Shown: positions 43,594 to 53,155, counted from the stretch's first letter. The stretch is DNA of 64,000 nucleotides from [Clostridium] symbiosum (GCA_036419695.1 CP143946.1:352501-416500); one strand, 5' to 3'. A program made the numbers and translations. The notes: a model not told the origin generated them from the sequence alone.

Positions 43594-45360
43594 ATGGTAT
43601 ATGATGTTATTATGAGTGTCTGTATGAATATTTCTCTGCTGATTGTCCTGGCTATGATACTGACCAAAATCCAGTTTGTCCAGGAGCTTCTGCTCAATGA
43701 GGATGATGAGAATGGAAACGGGGGCGGGAATGTCAGGAGGAAAGTCAGAAACCAGCTTGCTCTGGGAGGGATTTTCGGCGTTTTCTGTATTATTTCCGAC
43801 TATATCGGGATACAGGTAGAGGGAGCTCTTCCCAATGCCCGAGTCATAGGCGTGCTTTCCGCCGGCTTTCTGGGAGGTCCCGTTTCGGGAATGACCACAG
43901 CCGTTATTGCCTCGATCCACCGGTATCAGATTTTTCCGGAACGGATCAGTACCCTGGCCTGTATTCTGGCGGCAATTCTGCATGGCATCATCGGTTCCTG
44001 GATTGGATATGCGAGGAGAGAGAACCGGCAGTATTCCAACAGGTTTCTTTTGATGAGCACATTTGTTGCGGAAGCAATCCATATGATTCTGATCCTCATA
44101 TTGACAAGACCGTTTATCGAGGCGCTGGAGATTGTAAAAATCGTCCTGGTGCCCATGGTAATCATAAATTCCTTTGGAATGGTTATTTTTTTCAGCATTT
44201 TTAAGACGATTTTTAACAACGAGGATCTGAAGGTGGCGGCCAACGTGGCGCTGGCCCTGAGGACGGCGGAGCGATGCGCTCCTTACCTGGCGGATGCGGA
44301 GACGAACCGCAGCAGCATGCAGAAGATTATTGAAATCGTCATGTCCGAATATAAATGCGTTGGGGTGGCGGCGATAAAGGGATATGAATTTCTGGGCAGA
44401 AGCAGTGCATTTGACGATATTGAACTTAATAAGACTTCTTACCCCAGGCTTTTGACGGCCACCGCAACCTACAGGACCACCAGAATCAGCAAAGTGCCTC
44501 TGCCCGAGGATGCGTTTTATCCGCTGTATGAAAAGAATGTGATTCTTTCGGCTCCAATTGTCCGCGGGGAGGACGACGTGCTCTCTTTTGTCATGGTGGT
44601 TAGAAAAAATGCGTATTCTTACAGAGCCGATATTGAATTTGTAACAGGTATTGCAAATTACTTTGCAACCCAGTTTAAACTGGTGGATATGGAGAAACAG
44701 AAGGAACATCTGAGAAAAGCGGAAATAAAGGCGCTCCAGTCCCAGATTAACCCTCATTTTCTCTTTAATGCTTTAAATACAATTTCATGCTTTTGCCGGG
44801 AAAAGCCGGAGAAGGCCAGGGAACTTCTGATGGCCTTAAGCTCCTATTTCCGGAACATGCTGGAGGATATCGACAGCAGGGTGACACTGGAGACGGAGCT
44901 GGATCATGTAAAAGCCTATCTGATGCTGGAGGAGGCCAGATTCGAGGAACATCTGAAGATAAAAATCGAGGCTGAGCCGAGAGACTGCACCTGCCGCGTG
45001 CCGAACCTGATACTGCAGCCAATCGTGGAAAATGCAGTACGTCACGGCGCAATGAAAAGGGATAAGGGCCAGGTGACAATCCGCATCCAGAAGGAAGAAA
45101 AGTCAACAATGATCGATGTGATAGATAATGGTCCCGGAATGGACAAAGAGATCGTGGACCGGCTTTATGAGAGCAGCACGGAACTGCCGCACCAGAATGA
45201 GAGCCATGGAATCGGAATGCTGAACGTCCAGAGGCGGCTGACCGGGATTTATGGAAAAAGCGCCGGGCTTCAGGTTATTTCCGGCGGTTCGGGGACCATT
45301 GTGCGCATGATCATTCCAAACCAGAAGGAGAAGACGGATGAGGATAGCGGTAGTAGATGA
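43594..45360 (+). CDS. LytS-type sensor histidine kinase
   Basis: Encodes 588 residues. Membrane segments of the 5TM-5TMR_LYT type (to about residue 205), a GAF-like domain (about 230-370), then the His_kinase domain with LQSQINPHFLFNALNTIS (phospho-His) and ATPase boxes LILQPIVENAVRHG and IDVIDNGPGM. It senses an unknown signal at the membrane. Its last 23 nt overlap the response regulator gene. Position after the TRAP operon suggests, but does not prove, control of that transporter. Confidence 0.93.
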   Translation: MVYDVIMSVCMNISLLIVLAMILTKIQFVQELLLNEDDENGNGGGNVRRKVRNQLALGGIFGVFCIISDYIGIQVEGALPNARVIGVLSAGFLGGPVSGMTTAVIASIHRYQIFPERISTLACILAAILHGIIGSWIGYARRENRQYSNRFLLMSTFVAEAIHMILILILTRPFIEALEIVKIVLVPMVIINSFGMVIFFSIFKTIFNNEDLKVAANVALALRTAERCAPYLADAETNRSSMQKIIEIVMSEYKCVGVAAIKGYEFLGRSSAFDDIELNKTSYPRLLTATATYRTTRISKVPLPEDAFYPLYEKNVILSAPIVRGEDDVLSFVMVVRKNAYSYRADIEFVTGIANYFATQFKLVDMEKQKEHLRKAEIKALQSQINPHFLFNALNTISCFCREKPEKARELLMALSSYFRNMLEDIDSRVTLETELDHVKAYLMLEEARFEEHLKIKIEAEPRDCTCRVPNLILQPIVENAVRHGAMKRDKGQVTIRIQKEEKSTMIDVIDNGPGMDKEIVDRLYESSTELPHQNESHGIGMLNVQRRLTGIYGKSAGLQVISGGSGTIVRMIIPNQKEKTDEDSGSR

Positions 45361-46057
45361 TGAACGCCCTGCAAGAAGCGAACTGGTGTACCTGATCAGA
45401 CAGTGCAGCCCCGAGGCGGAAATCACAGAGGCCGAGAGCAGTGACAGGCTGATGCAGCTTCTTGATACGGAGGAATTTGATGTCTGCTTTGTGGATATTG
45501 ATCTGGGAGGGGCCAATGGAACGACGCTGGCGTCTATGATAAAAAGCAAGCTGCCGGAGGCTCAGATTATATTTGCCACCGCATACAGGGAATATGCGGT
45601 GAAGGCATTTGAGCTGGGGGCTACGGATTACCTTCTGAAACCTTTTGACCTGGACCGGGTGAGGAAGACGATGGGCAGGCTGGAGGAGAGAAGAGTCGAG
45701 GCGGCAGGGGCAAGGGAGATGGCCATCAACAAGATCATGGTGAATGCCGGAGCCAGCTTCCAAGTGCTCGATGTGGCGGATATCGTTTTTATCGAGACGG
45801 AAAAGCGCTCCTGCAAGATCCACACGGCCAAAAAGGCATACCTCCAGAATGAATCCCTGAATTATTATGAAACCAGGCTGAGAAACTGCCGGTTTTTCAG
45901 GATACATAAAAGTTATCTGGTGAATCTCGACTATGTGCTTGAGATGATTCCAACCTACAACAGTGGGTACAGCCTTAAGATGAGATATTATGAGAAGGAG
46001 TTACTGCCGATTGGGAGAACGCAGGTGAAGGAGTTCAGGCAGCTGTTTTCAAGATAA
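45338..46057 (+). CDS. LytR/AlgR-type response regulator
   Basis: Encodes 239 residues. N-terminal receiver (MRIAVVDDERPARSELVYLI, phospho-Asp in FVDIDLGG near residue 53, Lys in LLKPFD) and a C-terminal LytTR DNA-binding domain (DIVFIETEKRSCKIHT, FFRIHKSYLVNLDYV). Partner of the LytS-like kinase, with overlapping genes and AAGGAGAAG inside the upstream gene. Confidence 0.95.
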   Translation: MRIAVVDDERPARSELVYLIRQCSPEAEITEAESSDRLMQLLDTEEFDVCFVDIDLGGANGTTLASMIKSKLPEAQIIFATAYREYAVKAFELGATDYLLKPFDLDRVRKTMGRLEERRVEAAGAREMAINKIMVNAGASFQVLDVADIVFIETEKRSCKIHTAKKAYLQNESLNYYETRLRNCRFFRIHKSYLVNLDYVLEMIPTYNSGYSLKMRYYEKELLPIGRTQVKEFRQLFSR

Positions 46058-46103
46058 AAAGATTTGAGTCCCGAACCGCCGCCACTCGGCGGCGGTTTGA
46101 GGC

Positions 46104-47453
46104 TCAATTTGTCTTAATACAGATTCGGTATACCTTGCTTGGCCGCCCTTTTGTATTCGTCTGGCGGGTATAGATAACTTCGGCAAGGTTGTATTTTACC
46201 AGGATTGCAATAATACGGTTTACGCTGCGCATCGTGATGCGCAGAACGCGGGACAGCTCCTGTGTCGTAACCTCCTCTGTACCGGTTACGGCTAAGGCGG
46301 AGCAAAGTTTCTGTACGGTCAGGGTCGAGAGCCCCGTACGGTCGGCGAGTTCGCGCATATAAGGCGTGACGGCGCTCTGGATCGACAGGCCGGCGCCCTC
46401 TCCGCCCAGGAGGCCGAGGAGCCCCTGGCTCTCAGAGAAAAGGTAGCTGACACGGTTCCCGGTAATGTGGGATTCCTTTGCTGCGACGATGGCATTGGCC
46501 TCCGCCTGACTCAAATCTTCGGCAAGGCCGTAGCCAACCGCCAGCTCAAATCCTCCGTTTTCCCTGATGTAATCCCGAAGATGGCAGCAGGTGAAGCCGT
46601 CGGTTACCTTTTCGGCGGTTTTCCGGTTGGTGGAGATTCGGAAACCGTAGCGGGTATCCCGGATGATGAAATCGCATAGGTACTTTTTATTGAAGGCGGT
46701 CAGCAATTTTTCCAGCAGATCATACCGGTTCTGGAACTGCTCCCAGGAGGCGGGATCCTCCCTGGACGCAGCCGGCAAAAACAAATCGATGGAAGCCGCC
46801 AGATTGTCAGTCAGGGTGCTGAGCAGAATTTCGTGGGTCAACTGGCGAAAACCGGCCAGGATATCTTCCCTGCTGAATGAAATATAGTAACACTCAACGC
46901 CTGCCTCCAAAATCTCCGGCATAATCGGGCTCATACGTGACAGGGAGTACTTGATCTTCTTAGAATTCCACAAATCAATGTGCTTTTGCAGTTTTTGTTT
47001 CGCGGCTTTCTGGACCGTCTCCGGGGACAACTCCCCGATATACCGGTTATTGCGCTGAAGCCATTCCTCGAAAGTGCCTTCCCTCAGATACTGAATCAGC
47101 GAACTCTCCTCTCCCGGACAGAGATAATCACAGAAATCAAAATATCCGTACTCGAAATTCCAATCCTGATATTTATAGATTACCTCAAAAAAAGTTTTGT
47201 AGTAATTGCCTGCGGAACAGAGAAAAAAGTGAATGGGCTTGCAGTTCGGAATACTTTTTTGAATAGAAAGCATCGGACCGGGGCCCGTGGTGATAAAGCC
47301 GTCAAACCCGGATTCCAGCCTGCGGTACAGTTCCACAATATGTTCATAATTATAATAGACAAACAGTTCTGTTTCACAGTCCAAATCAAGCGTCTGAACT
47401 TCTTTTTCTAAATATTCTTTTAGATATGCGGTAGCCAGTATCGCAATTCTCAC
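46104..47453 (-). CDS. Large transcriptional regulator of unrecognised family
   Basis: Encodes about 449 residues from GTG 47453 (AAAGGTGG upstream); an in-frame GTG at 47477 would add 8 residues. The first ~190 residues alternate alpha/beta like a PrpR-type sensor fold, with LSRMSPIMPEILEAGVECYY at its end. The middle (about 200-350) resembles a degenerate GGDEF/cyclase-like domain (GYGLAEDLSQAEANAIVAA). The end (about 370-449) is a winged helix-turn-helix with TTQELSRVLRITMRSVNRI and a basic tail. Divergent from the M20 peptidase and malic enzyme genes, which are its likely targets. Confidence 0.7.
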   Translation of the reverse strand: MRIAILATAYLKEYLEKEVQTLDLDCETELFVYYNYEHIVELYRRLESGFDGFITTGPGPMLSIQKSIPNCKPIHFFLCSAGNYYKTFFEVIYKYQDWNFEYGYFDFCDYLCPGEESSLIQYLREGTFEEWLQRNNRYIGELSPETVQKAAKQKLQKHIDLWNSKKIKYSLSRMSPIMPEILEAGVECYYISFSREDILAGFRQLTHEILLSTLTDNLAASIDLFLPAASREDPASWEQFQNRYDLLEKLLTAFNKKYLCDFIIRDTRYGFRISTNRKTAEKVTDGFTCCHLRDYIRENGGFELAVGYGLAEDLSQAEANAIVAAKESHITGNRVSYLFSESQGLLGLLGGEGAGLSIQSAVTPYMRELADRTGLSTLTVQKLCSALAVTGTEEVTTQELSRVLRITMRSVNRIIAILVKYNLAEVIYTRQTNTKGRPSKVYRICIKTN

Positions 47454-47731
47454 AAAAACACCACCTTTTTCAAACACTGTAATTCTATACAGTATAGCAA
47501 AAAATAAAGGGTATTACAACAGAGGAACTTCGCAGGGAACCGTTAAACACGATAAAGGGTTGTTATTTATTACTAAATTAAGGATGTTTTAATTGTTCCT
47601 TTTTAACAAAAATAATGATTAGCATTTACTTTGCTATTTTACGTGATATAATTGAGAATAACAAAAAATGTCTTTAATATAACCTTAAATAGACAAGTCA
47701 ATTAATAATGCAACTAATGTACAGGAAGGTG

Positions 47732-47797
47732 ATGAAACAAATTCCGATGGCGGGAGGCCTGGTCGCCCTGTTACTGTCAACGTTTCTGATGTTTTAA
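47732..47797 (+). CDS. Possible 21-residue hydrophobic peptide
   Basis: ATG preceded by AGGAAGGTG; encodes a hydrophobic peptide beginning MKQIPMAGGLVALLLS and ending in TAA. It may be a leader peptide or the remnant N-terminus of a lost membrane carrier (the IP..GG start recalls such carriers). The rest of 47454-47842 holds a palindrome CTATACAGTATAG (47485-47497) near the regulator start and a promoter-like TTTACT, 16 nt, TATAAT (47625-47652). Confidence 0.3.
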   Translation: MKQIPMAGGLVALLLSTFLMF

Positions 47798-47842
47798 AAT
47801 GGCTTTGCAGGATATTCCGCAATAACATGAAAGGATGAGGCA

Positions 47843-48976
47843 ATGAAAAACTTTAATTTAAGAAACTATCTGAATGAACTGGAGACTCTGGTCAATATTG
47901 ACAGCGGAAGCCGGGTGCCGGGTGGAACGTCTCGCATGGCGGATTACATGGAAGAAAGGTATAGAGAACTCGGCCTTACGGTGAAACGGATTGAATCCGA
48001 AAAGGGCCTGGGCCCCTGTCTGGAAATCCGCAACCATGCAGAGCAGGAGAAAATTGACGTTCTTTTCCTCGGACATATGGATACGGTATTTCCAGCGGGG
48101 GAGCCGGAGCGGAGACCTTACTGTGAGGAGGGAGAGCAGGGCTATGGACCGGGGATTATGGATATGAAGGCAGGTCTGCTATCCACCTGGTACCTTGTAA
48201 AAAATCTGATGGAGGATGGCACAGGGCTAAATATCTGTGTGGCCCACAACAGTGATGAGGAAATTTCTTCGCTGGACTCTCAGGAATGGATAAAAAAACT
48301 GGCCGGGAAAGCGGACATTACCATCGTGATGGAGCCGGGACGAAAGAACGGGGAGTATGTGAATGAGAGAAAAGGCCTTGCGCGGTACACCGTGACGGTG
48401 GAAGGAGTCGCAGCTCATGCAGGGATTGCGCCTCAGGATGGGGCAAGCGCCATTAACGAGCTGGCCGAACTGATTCTTAAGTTACAGGCTCTCAACAATT
48501 ATGAGATCGGAACCAGTGTTAATGTCGGAGTGATTTACGGAGGGACAGCATCTAACGTAGTCTGTGATCTGGCGACATGTGTGGTCGACACCCGTTTTGA
48601 CACCATCAGGGAGCACGAGAAGATTGAGGAAAGCCTGAAGGAGCTGGAGAGCCGGAGGGTTAACCCGAGAACGTCCGTAACCATAGTGAGAGACGGCTTC
48701 AGACCGCCGATGAATAAGACGGAAAAGACAGAATCCCTGATGGCGATTATGGAGGAGCAGGCTGCGCTTACCGGTATGGACATGAAATGGGTCAAGACGG
48801 GCGGAGTCTCTGATGGTAACTTTGCGGCTTTTGCAGGCTCCACTGTCATAGATGGGGCCGGCCCGGCAGGAGACGGGGCTCATGGGAAGAAGGAGTCACT
48901 TCAGCTTAACACGATTGAACCGAGAATGGAGCTTTTATACAATACGCTTACCGCATTAGCGGAGAAAAGAGGGTGA
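47843..48976 (+). CDS. M20 family metallopeptidase (glutamate carboxypeptidase-like)
   Basis: Encodes 377 residues. Metal-site motifs GHMDTVF (about residues 76-82), GPGIMDMKAG, DEEISS and MEPGR, with the dimerisation domain in the middle (AAHAGIAPQDGASAINEL). Closest in pattern to carboxypeptidase G2 / glutamate carboxypeptidases, which cut C-terminal amino acids from small conjugates. AAAGGATGAGG upstream. Followed 4 nt later by malic enzyme, so one operon; the pairing suggests use of a glutamate- or malate-yielding substrate. Confidence 0.9.
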   Translation: MKNFNLRNYLNELETLVNIDSGSRVPGGTSRMADYMEERYRELGLTVKRIESEKGLGPCLEIRNHAEQEKIDVLFLGHMDTVFPAGEPERRPYCEEGEQGYGPGIMDMKAGLLSTWYLVKNLMEDGTGLNICVAHNSDEEISSLDSQEWIKKLAGKADITIVMEPGRKNGEYVNERKGLARYTVTVEGVAAHAGIAPQDGASAINELAELILKLQALNNYEIGTSVNVGVIYGGTASNVVCDLATCVVDTRFDTIREHEKIEESLKELESRRVNPRTSVTIVRDGFRPPMNKTEKTESLMAIMEEQAALTGMDMKWVKTGGVSDGNFAAFAGSTVIDGAGPAGDGAHGKKESLQLNTIEPRMELLYNTLTALAEKRG

Positions 48977-48980
48977 GAAA

Positions 48981-50156
48981 ATGAATTATAATGAAGAAGC
49001 TTTAAGAATGCATGAAGAGAAAAAAGGAAAGATTCAGGTGACCGGCAAGGTAGAGCTTAAGACAAGGGAAGAACTCTGCATCGCCTATACGCCGGGGGTG
49101 GCCGAGCCATGCCGGAAAATCCATGAAAATAAGGAGGATGTTTACCGTTACACAGCCAAGGGGAACCTGGTGGCGGTGGTATCCGACGGATCTGCTGTGC
49201 TGGGCCTTGGAAATATCGGCCCGGAGGCCGCCATGCCTGTCATGGAGGGAAAAAGTATTTTATTTAAACAGTTTGGTGATGTGGATGCTTTTCCAATCTG
49301 CCTGGGAACCCAGGATACGGAGGAGATTATCCAGGCGGTACGCGTGCTTGCCCCGACCTTCGGCGGAATTAACCTGGAGGATATCTGCTCACCCAAGTGT
49401 TTTGAGATTGAGAGAAGACTGGAGGAAGAGCTGGACATCCCGGTCTTCCACGACGACCAGCACGGAACGGCGATTGTAGTGACCGCAGGCATGTTAAATG
49501 CAGCGAAACTGACGGGCCGGAAGCTCGAGGATATGAAGGTAGTGCTGAACGGACCGGGAGCGGCCGGAACCGCCATCATTAAGATGCTCATGTTTGCCGG
49601 GGTTAAGAATGTGATTGCCTGCGATGAGCACGGAATCCTGCATAAGGAAAGAAGAGAGAGGCCGCAGGGCCACAAATGGGAGCTCTGCGAGGTTACAAAC
49701 CCGGAAGGGAAACAGGGTACGCTTGCTGATGCCGTAGTGGGGGCAGACGCTTTTGTCGGAGTTTCCATCGCAAATGTACTGACGCCGGAGATGGTAAAAA
49801 CAATGGCTCCCGACCCGATTGTGTTCGCAATGGCCAACCCCACACCGGAGATTACCTACGAAGACGCCGTCTCTGCCGGGGTGAAGGTAATGGGAACCGG
49901 GCGCAGCGACTATCCGAACCAGATTAACAATGTGCTTGCTTTCCCCGGGATTTTTCGCGGAGCGCTGGACGCGCGTGCCAGAGATATCAACTATGAGATG
50001 AAGTTTGCTGCGGCCAGGGCGATCGCCGGCCTGATTGGCGATAAGGACCTGTGCGCCTGCAATATCATCCCGTCCGCATTTGACAGCCGGGTGGCGGAAT
50101 CTGTCGCAAAGGCCGTGAAGGAGGCGGCGGTGAGGACGGGGGTAGCCAGGTTATAA
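48981..50156 (+). CDS. NAD(P)-dependent malic enzyme
   Basis: Encodes 391 residues, the short bacterial form. Motifs: YTPGVAEPCRKI, VVSDGSAVLGLGNIG, FGGINLEDI, PVFHDDQHGTAIV and the nucleotide-binding GPGAAGTA. Decarboxylates malate to pyruvate. Overlapping ribosome site GGGTGAGAAA in the end of the peptidase gene. Confidence 0.96.
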   Translation: MNYNEEALRMHEEKKGKIQVTGKVELKTREELCIAYTPGVAEPCRKIHENKEDVYRYTAKGNLVAVVSDGSAVLGLGNIGPEAAMPVMEGKSILFKQFGDVDAFPICLGTQDTEEIIQAVRVLAPTFGGINLEDICSPKCFEIERRLEEELDIPVFHDDQHGTAIVVTAGMLNAAKLTGRKLEDMKVVLNGPGAAGTAIIKMLMFAGVKNVIACDEHGILHKERRERPQGHKWELCEVTNPEGKQGTLADAVVGADAFVGVSIANVLTPEMVKTMAPDPIVFAMANPTPEITYEDAVSAGVKVMGTGRSDYPNQINNVLAFPGIFRGALDARARDINYEMKFAAARAIAGLIGDKDLCACNIIPSAFDSRVAESVAKAVKEAAVRTGVARL

Positions 50157-50172
50157 GCAGGGACAACCGGAA

Positions 50173-50325
50173 TTAGAGGTAGCGGCGGACGGTTTTCATG
50201 TATTGTTTGTAGGAGGCGCCGAAGGTTTCAAGACACCAGCGTTCCTCGGACAGGATGATCCAGTGAGCGGAAATCTGAAAGAGAACGATGATTTCGAACA
50301 GGCTCAGGGACCGGGTAAATAAAAT
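50173..50325 (-). pseudogene. Isoprenylcysteine methyltransferase-like fragment
   Basis: About 50 codons on the minus strand encode a membrane helix and the ending EERWCLETFGASYKQYMKTV followed by RRYL, which is the conserved C-terminus of ICMT/PEMT-type membrane methyltransferases. The N-terminal ~100-150 residues of such enzymes are missing; upstream lies the nitroreductase terminator. A decayed gene rather than an expressed protein. Confidence 0.7.
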
Positions 50326-50355
50326 GGAGGGTACAAAACTGCGCCCTCCATTTTT
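50321..50355. terminator. Terminator after the nitroreductase gene
   Basis: AAATGGAGGG pairs with CCCTCCATTT, with A-run and T-run on opposite sides; works for the minus-strand nitroreductase and possibly malic enzyme read-through. Confidence 0.9.
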
Positions 50356-50371
50356 ATAAGCTTGTTTCGTT

Positions 50372-51235
50372 TTACCGGGTGCTGTAGTACCCGTCGATCC
50401 TTGCCCCTTCCGGCAGATCGTATTTACCTTCCGGCGCTCCGAGCGTCCAGCCGGTTTCGGAGAGGTGGTGGTTCTCCATGGTACCGGCAAAGTGGAGCAT
50501 CGTGATGCCCGCGTTGAGGCGCGTATCGTCCGGTGTGGTCAGTTCATCGGGGAGGGTGACGAGGAGTATCATGTCCCCATCCAGGATGAAGCGGTATGAC
50601 TGCAGATTTAAATAGGAAGGAGCGCAGCAGGCGGAGATGAATGCCTGATACAGGCTATTGTTAAGCGGAAGAGAGGAAATCTCTGCGCTTTCGCCCCAGT
50701 TTTTCGTATAAACGGCGTGGTCGACGGAAAGTTTCGGCGCGACGAAGCCGGTACGTTTTTTAATTGAAACGTCGGAAATGCTCTTGATATCCAGTCTGGA
50801 GGAGGGGAGCATGATAGTGGCGTTGCCGAATGCGATCAGTGCACACGGTTCCATATCTTCTGGGAGGGACAGACGCTTTTTAACCTCGGCGCTGTCTCCG
50901 ATTGTTATCCAGCAGGATTCCAGTTCCAGTTCGGTCAGCTTTATAACAAGATCCTCGCCGATGTATCCGGCGTTTTCCAGATAGTAATCCTCTTTTGGTG
51001 AAGATACCAGGATGTAATGGGGAGCCTCGATCATAAAGTTGTGGTATCCGGCGCATCCTGACAGGATGGAATGGGTCTCAGGCCCAAGAAGTTCGATGGA
51101 CACCCGAATGTCCTGTACCAGTTTTCTGCACTCCAGGAAATAGTCCTGAAGTTCCTTTAACTGTTTTTCCAAAGCCGGTTTTTTCTTAAAACTCCTCGTT
51201 GATTCACGTTTAATAGCAAGATTGTAATAATCCAT
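50372..51235 (-). CDS. Nitroreductase family protein
   Basis: Encodes 287 residues. Starts MDYYNLAIKRESTRSFKKK, the FMN-binding beginning of TM-nitroreductase-like proteins, with GYIGEDLVIKLTELELESCW in the middle and a second repeat-like half. Likely FMN-dependent oxidoreductase; substrate unknown. ATG 51235 with GAAAGGTGG upstream is preferred to the in-frame ATG at 51253. Confidence 0.85.
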   Translation of the reverse strand: MDYYNLAIKRESTRSFKKKPALEKQLKELQDYFLECRKLVQDIRVSIELLGPETHSILSGCAGYHNFMIEAPHYILVSSPKEDYYLENAGYIGEDLVIKLTELELESCWITIGDSAEVKKRLSLPEDMEPCALIAFGNATIMLPSSRLDIKSISDVSIKKRTGFVAPKLSVDHAVYTKNWGESAEISSLPLNNSLYQAFISACCAPSYLNLQSYRFILDGDMILLVTLPDELTTPDDTRLNAGITMLHFAGTMENHHLSETGWTLGAPEGKYDLPEGARIDGYYSTR

Positions 51236-51500
51236 CCTCAAGCCACCTTTCATATAATTTTCCTCTAAGCTTATTCTATTACACAGATAACGGCATAATG
51301 TGCTTATACTGAAATTCTACCATCGCACCGGGTTAATTGTCAAATAAAAAGAAAAAATTTCCAGTAATAGACAGAAATTTCCTGCATGAATAAGAAAAAA
51401 CAGGTATTAAAATTTTTACATGATACTCATATTCCTTATGAAGCCGGCATATAGTAATAGTAAGCTACGAAATATTGTGGACTAAAGGAGAGGATTTATT

Positions 51501-52259
51501 ATGGCTGAGATACATTATCTGATTTCAGATGCGTCGAAAAAAGTGGATGTAGAAGCACATGTGCTGCGGTACTGGGAGGAAGAACTGGAGCTTCCTATTC
51601 CCAGAAACGAGATGGGACATCGATATTACACGGATTTTCACATCCGTCTTTTTAAACAGGTTAAAGTGCTGAAGGAAAAGGGATATCAGTTAAAAGCGAT
51701 TAAGACTGCATTGGCAAAATCTCTTCAGGACGGTAAGGTGATTATCCCGAGTGAGGTCCTGGAAGAGGATGTGATTGCCGCATTGAAAGAAACAGGTATA
51801 GGAGAACAGGACATGAAAGAGCAGAAAGGGAATGAAAAAAAGGCCGGAGGAGAGCAGACGGACGGCAGGGTAAAGGATGGACAAGCCTGTGAAAACGGCG
51901 AACCGGCCGGACTTACCGCTCTCGACAAGGACAGCGTGGAGGCTCTGCTGGCCGGAGAGAAGATGGAACAGTTCCAGAAGGTGATGAACCATATTATTGG
52001 ACGGGCTATGGAAGAGAACAGCGAGAAGCTGAGCCAGGACATCAGTTATCTGGTACATGACAAGCTGATGAAGGAGATGGAGTATCTGATGCGCGTGTCG
52101 GATGAAAGGGAAGAAGAGCGGTTTAAACAGCTCGATGAAGTAATCCGCGCTTATCAGAGGGATAACCAGGGCAGGGCGGAAGCTGCCGCTTCTGTTACGG
52201 GATTTCCGTTTTTTCGCTTTAAAAAGAAAAAATTCGGCCGCAACGGGAACAAGCTTTAA
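51501..52259 (+). CDS. MerR-like DNA-binding protein with long C-terminal region
   Basis: Encodes 252 residues. MerR-type winged helix at the N-terminus (VDVEAHVLRYWEEELELPIP, RYYTDFHIRLFKQVKVLKEKGY). Then a charged linker (about 95-145), a helical segment with coiled-coil character and a very basic tail (FFRFKKKKFGRNGNKL). The layout recalls RacA/DUF3967-like proteins more than metal-sensing MerR regulators, since no Cys ligands are seen. AAAGGAGAGG upstream. Monocistronic; target unknown. Confidence 0.85.
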   Translation: MAEIHYLISDASKKVDVEAHVLRYWEEELELPIPRNEMGHRYYTDFHIRLFKQVKVLKEKGYQLKAIKTALAKSLQDGKVIIPSEVLEEDVIAALKETGIGEQDMKEQKGNEKKAGGEQTDGRVKDGQACENGEPAGLTALDKDSVEALLAGEKMEQFQKVMNHIIGRAMEENSEKLSQDISYLVHDKLMKEMEYLMRVSDEREEERFKQLDEVIRAYQRDNQGRAEAAASVTGFPFFRFKKKKFGRNGNKL

Positions 52260-52292
52260 GCAGTTTCCATCACGGCTGAAAATAGGAAAGTC

Positions 52293-52336
52293 CGGCGGAA
52301 TTCCGTGAATCAAATCCCAGGCAGGGAATTCCGCTG
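52293..52336. terminator. Hairpin between convergent genes
   Basis: CGGCGGAATTCC pairs with GGAATTCCGCTG (one wobble) across a 20-nt loop. It ends directly at the stop codon of the C26 peptidase gene. No clear T-run, so terminator function is moderate. Confidence 0.5.
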
Positions 52337-53053
52337 TTATACTTTCCGGCAGGCGTTTATAAAAGCGGAGAAGAGGCGGTCGGCATGTTCATACTTCCCG
52401 GCGAGCTGCTCCGGATGCCACTGGACGCCTACCAGGAAAGGATGATCCGGCTGTTCGACTGCTTCGATAATGCCGTCGGAGGCGCGCCCGCAGACATTCA
52501 GGCAGGGGGCGGCATTCCGGATAGCCTGGTGGTGAAGGCTGTTCACTTCCAGGGAAAGGGACTGCGTTATCTGCGCCAGGCGGGAGCCGCTCTCCAGTGA
52601 TACGCGGTGAGCCGGATGCGACGCACCGAAAGGCTGTCTGTGTGCGATGGGAAAACGTTCCGGAATCTGAGAAAAAATATCCTGATAGATATCTCCCCCC
52701 AGGGCGATGTTGAGAAGCTGGGCTCCACGGCAAATGCCAAGGACCGGTTTTTTCTTTTCGTAAACCTGGGAGAGCAGAAGCAGCTCTGAGGAATCGCGAA
52801 GCGGCGAGAAATCCCCGCATCCGGTCAGAGTTTCTTCGCCAAAGAGAAACGGATGGACATCCGGCCCGCCGCTGAACAGGAAACCGTCCAGTGTGTCGGC
52901 AAGCTGTCCGGCCTCCTCCTCATCTAACGTCAGAGGGAGGACGAGGGGAATCGCGCCGTTTTTCCGTATGGCGTCGATATAGAAATGCCCCATTCTTAAA
53001 TCATCTGTTTTTAAATCGTGGGAAGCTGTCAGGCCAATCACCGGTTTATTCAT
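52337..53053 (-). CDS. Gamma-glutamyl-gamma-aminobutyrate hydrolase family (peptidase C26)
   Basis: Encodes 238 residues. Class I glutamine amidotransferase fold with nucleophile GICRGAQLLNIALGG (Cys near residue 108) and the His-Glu pair in GVQWHPEQLAGKY. PuuD-like; removes gamma-glutamyl groups from small amides. AGAGAGGTGC upstream. No other polyamine genes nearby. Confidence 0.92.
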   Translation of the reverse strand: MNKPVIGLTASHDLKTDDLRMGHFYIDAIRKNGAIPLVLPLTLDEEEAGQLADTLDGFLFSGGPDVHPFLFGEETLTGCGDFSPLRDSSELLLLSQVYEKKKPVLGICRGAQLLNIALGGDIYQDIFSQIPERFPIAHRQPFGASHPAHRVSLESGSRLAQITQSLSLEVNSLHHQAIRNAAPCLNVCGRASDGIIEAVEQPDHPFLVGVQWHPEQLAGKYEHADRLFSAFINACRKV

Positions 53054-53102
53054 ATTGCACCTCTCTTTACGGTCTCTGAAAAATCACTGTTTTATATAAC
53101 AT

Positions 53103-53128
53103 AAAAAGACTGTCATCTCTGACAGCCT
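53103..53128 (-). terminator. Terminator of the ferredoxin gene
   Basis: On the minus strand CTGTCA-GAGA-TGACAG followed by TCTTTTTAT. Confidence 0.88.
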
Positions 53129-53155
53129 CTTATGTATCTTAAGCATTCCGCTTAA

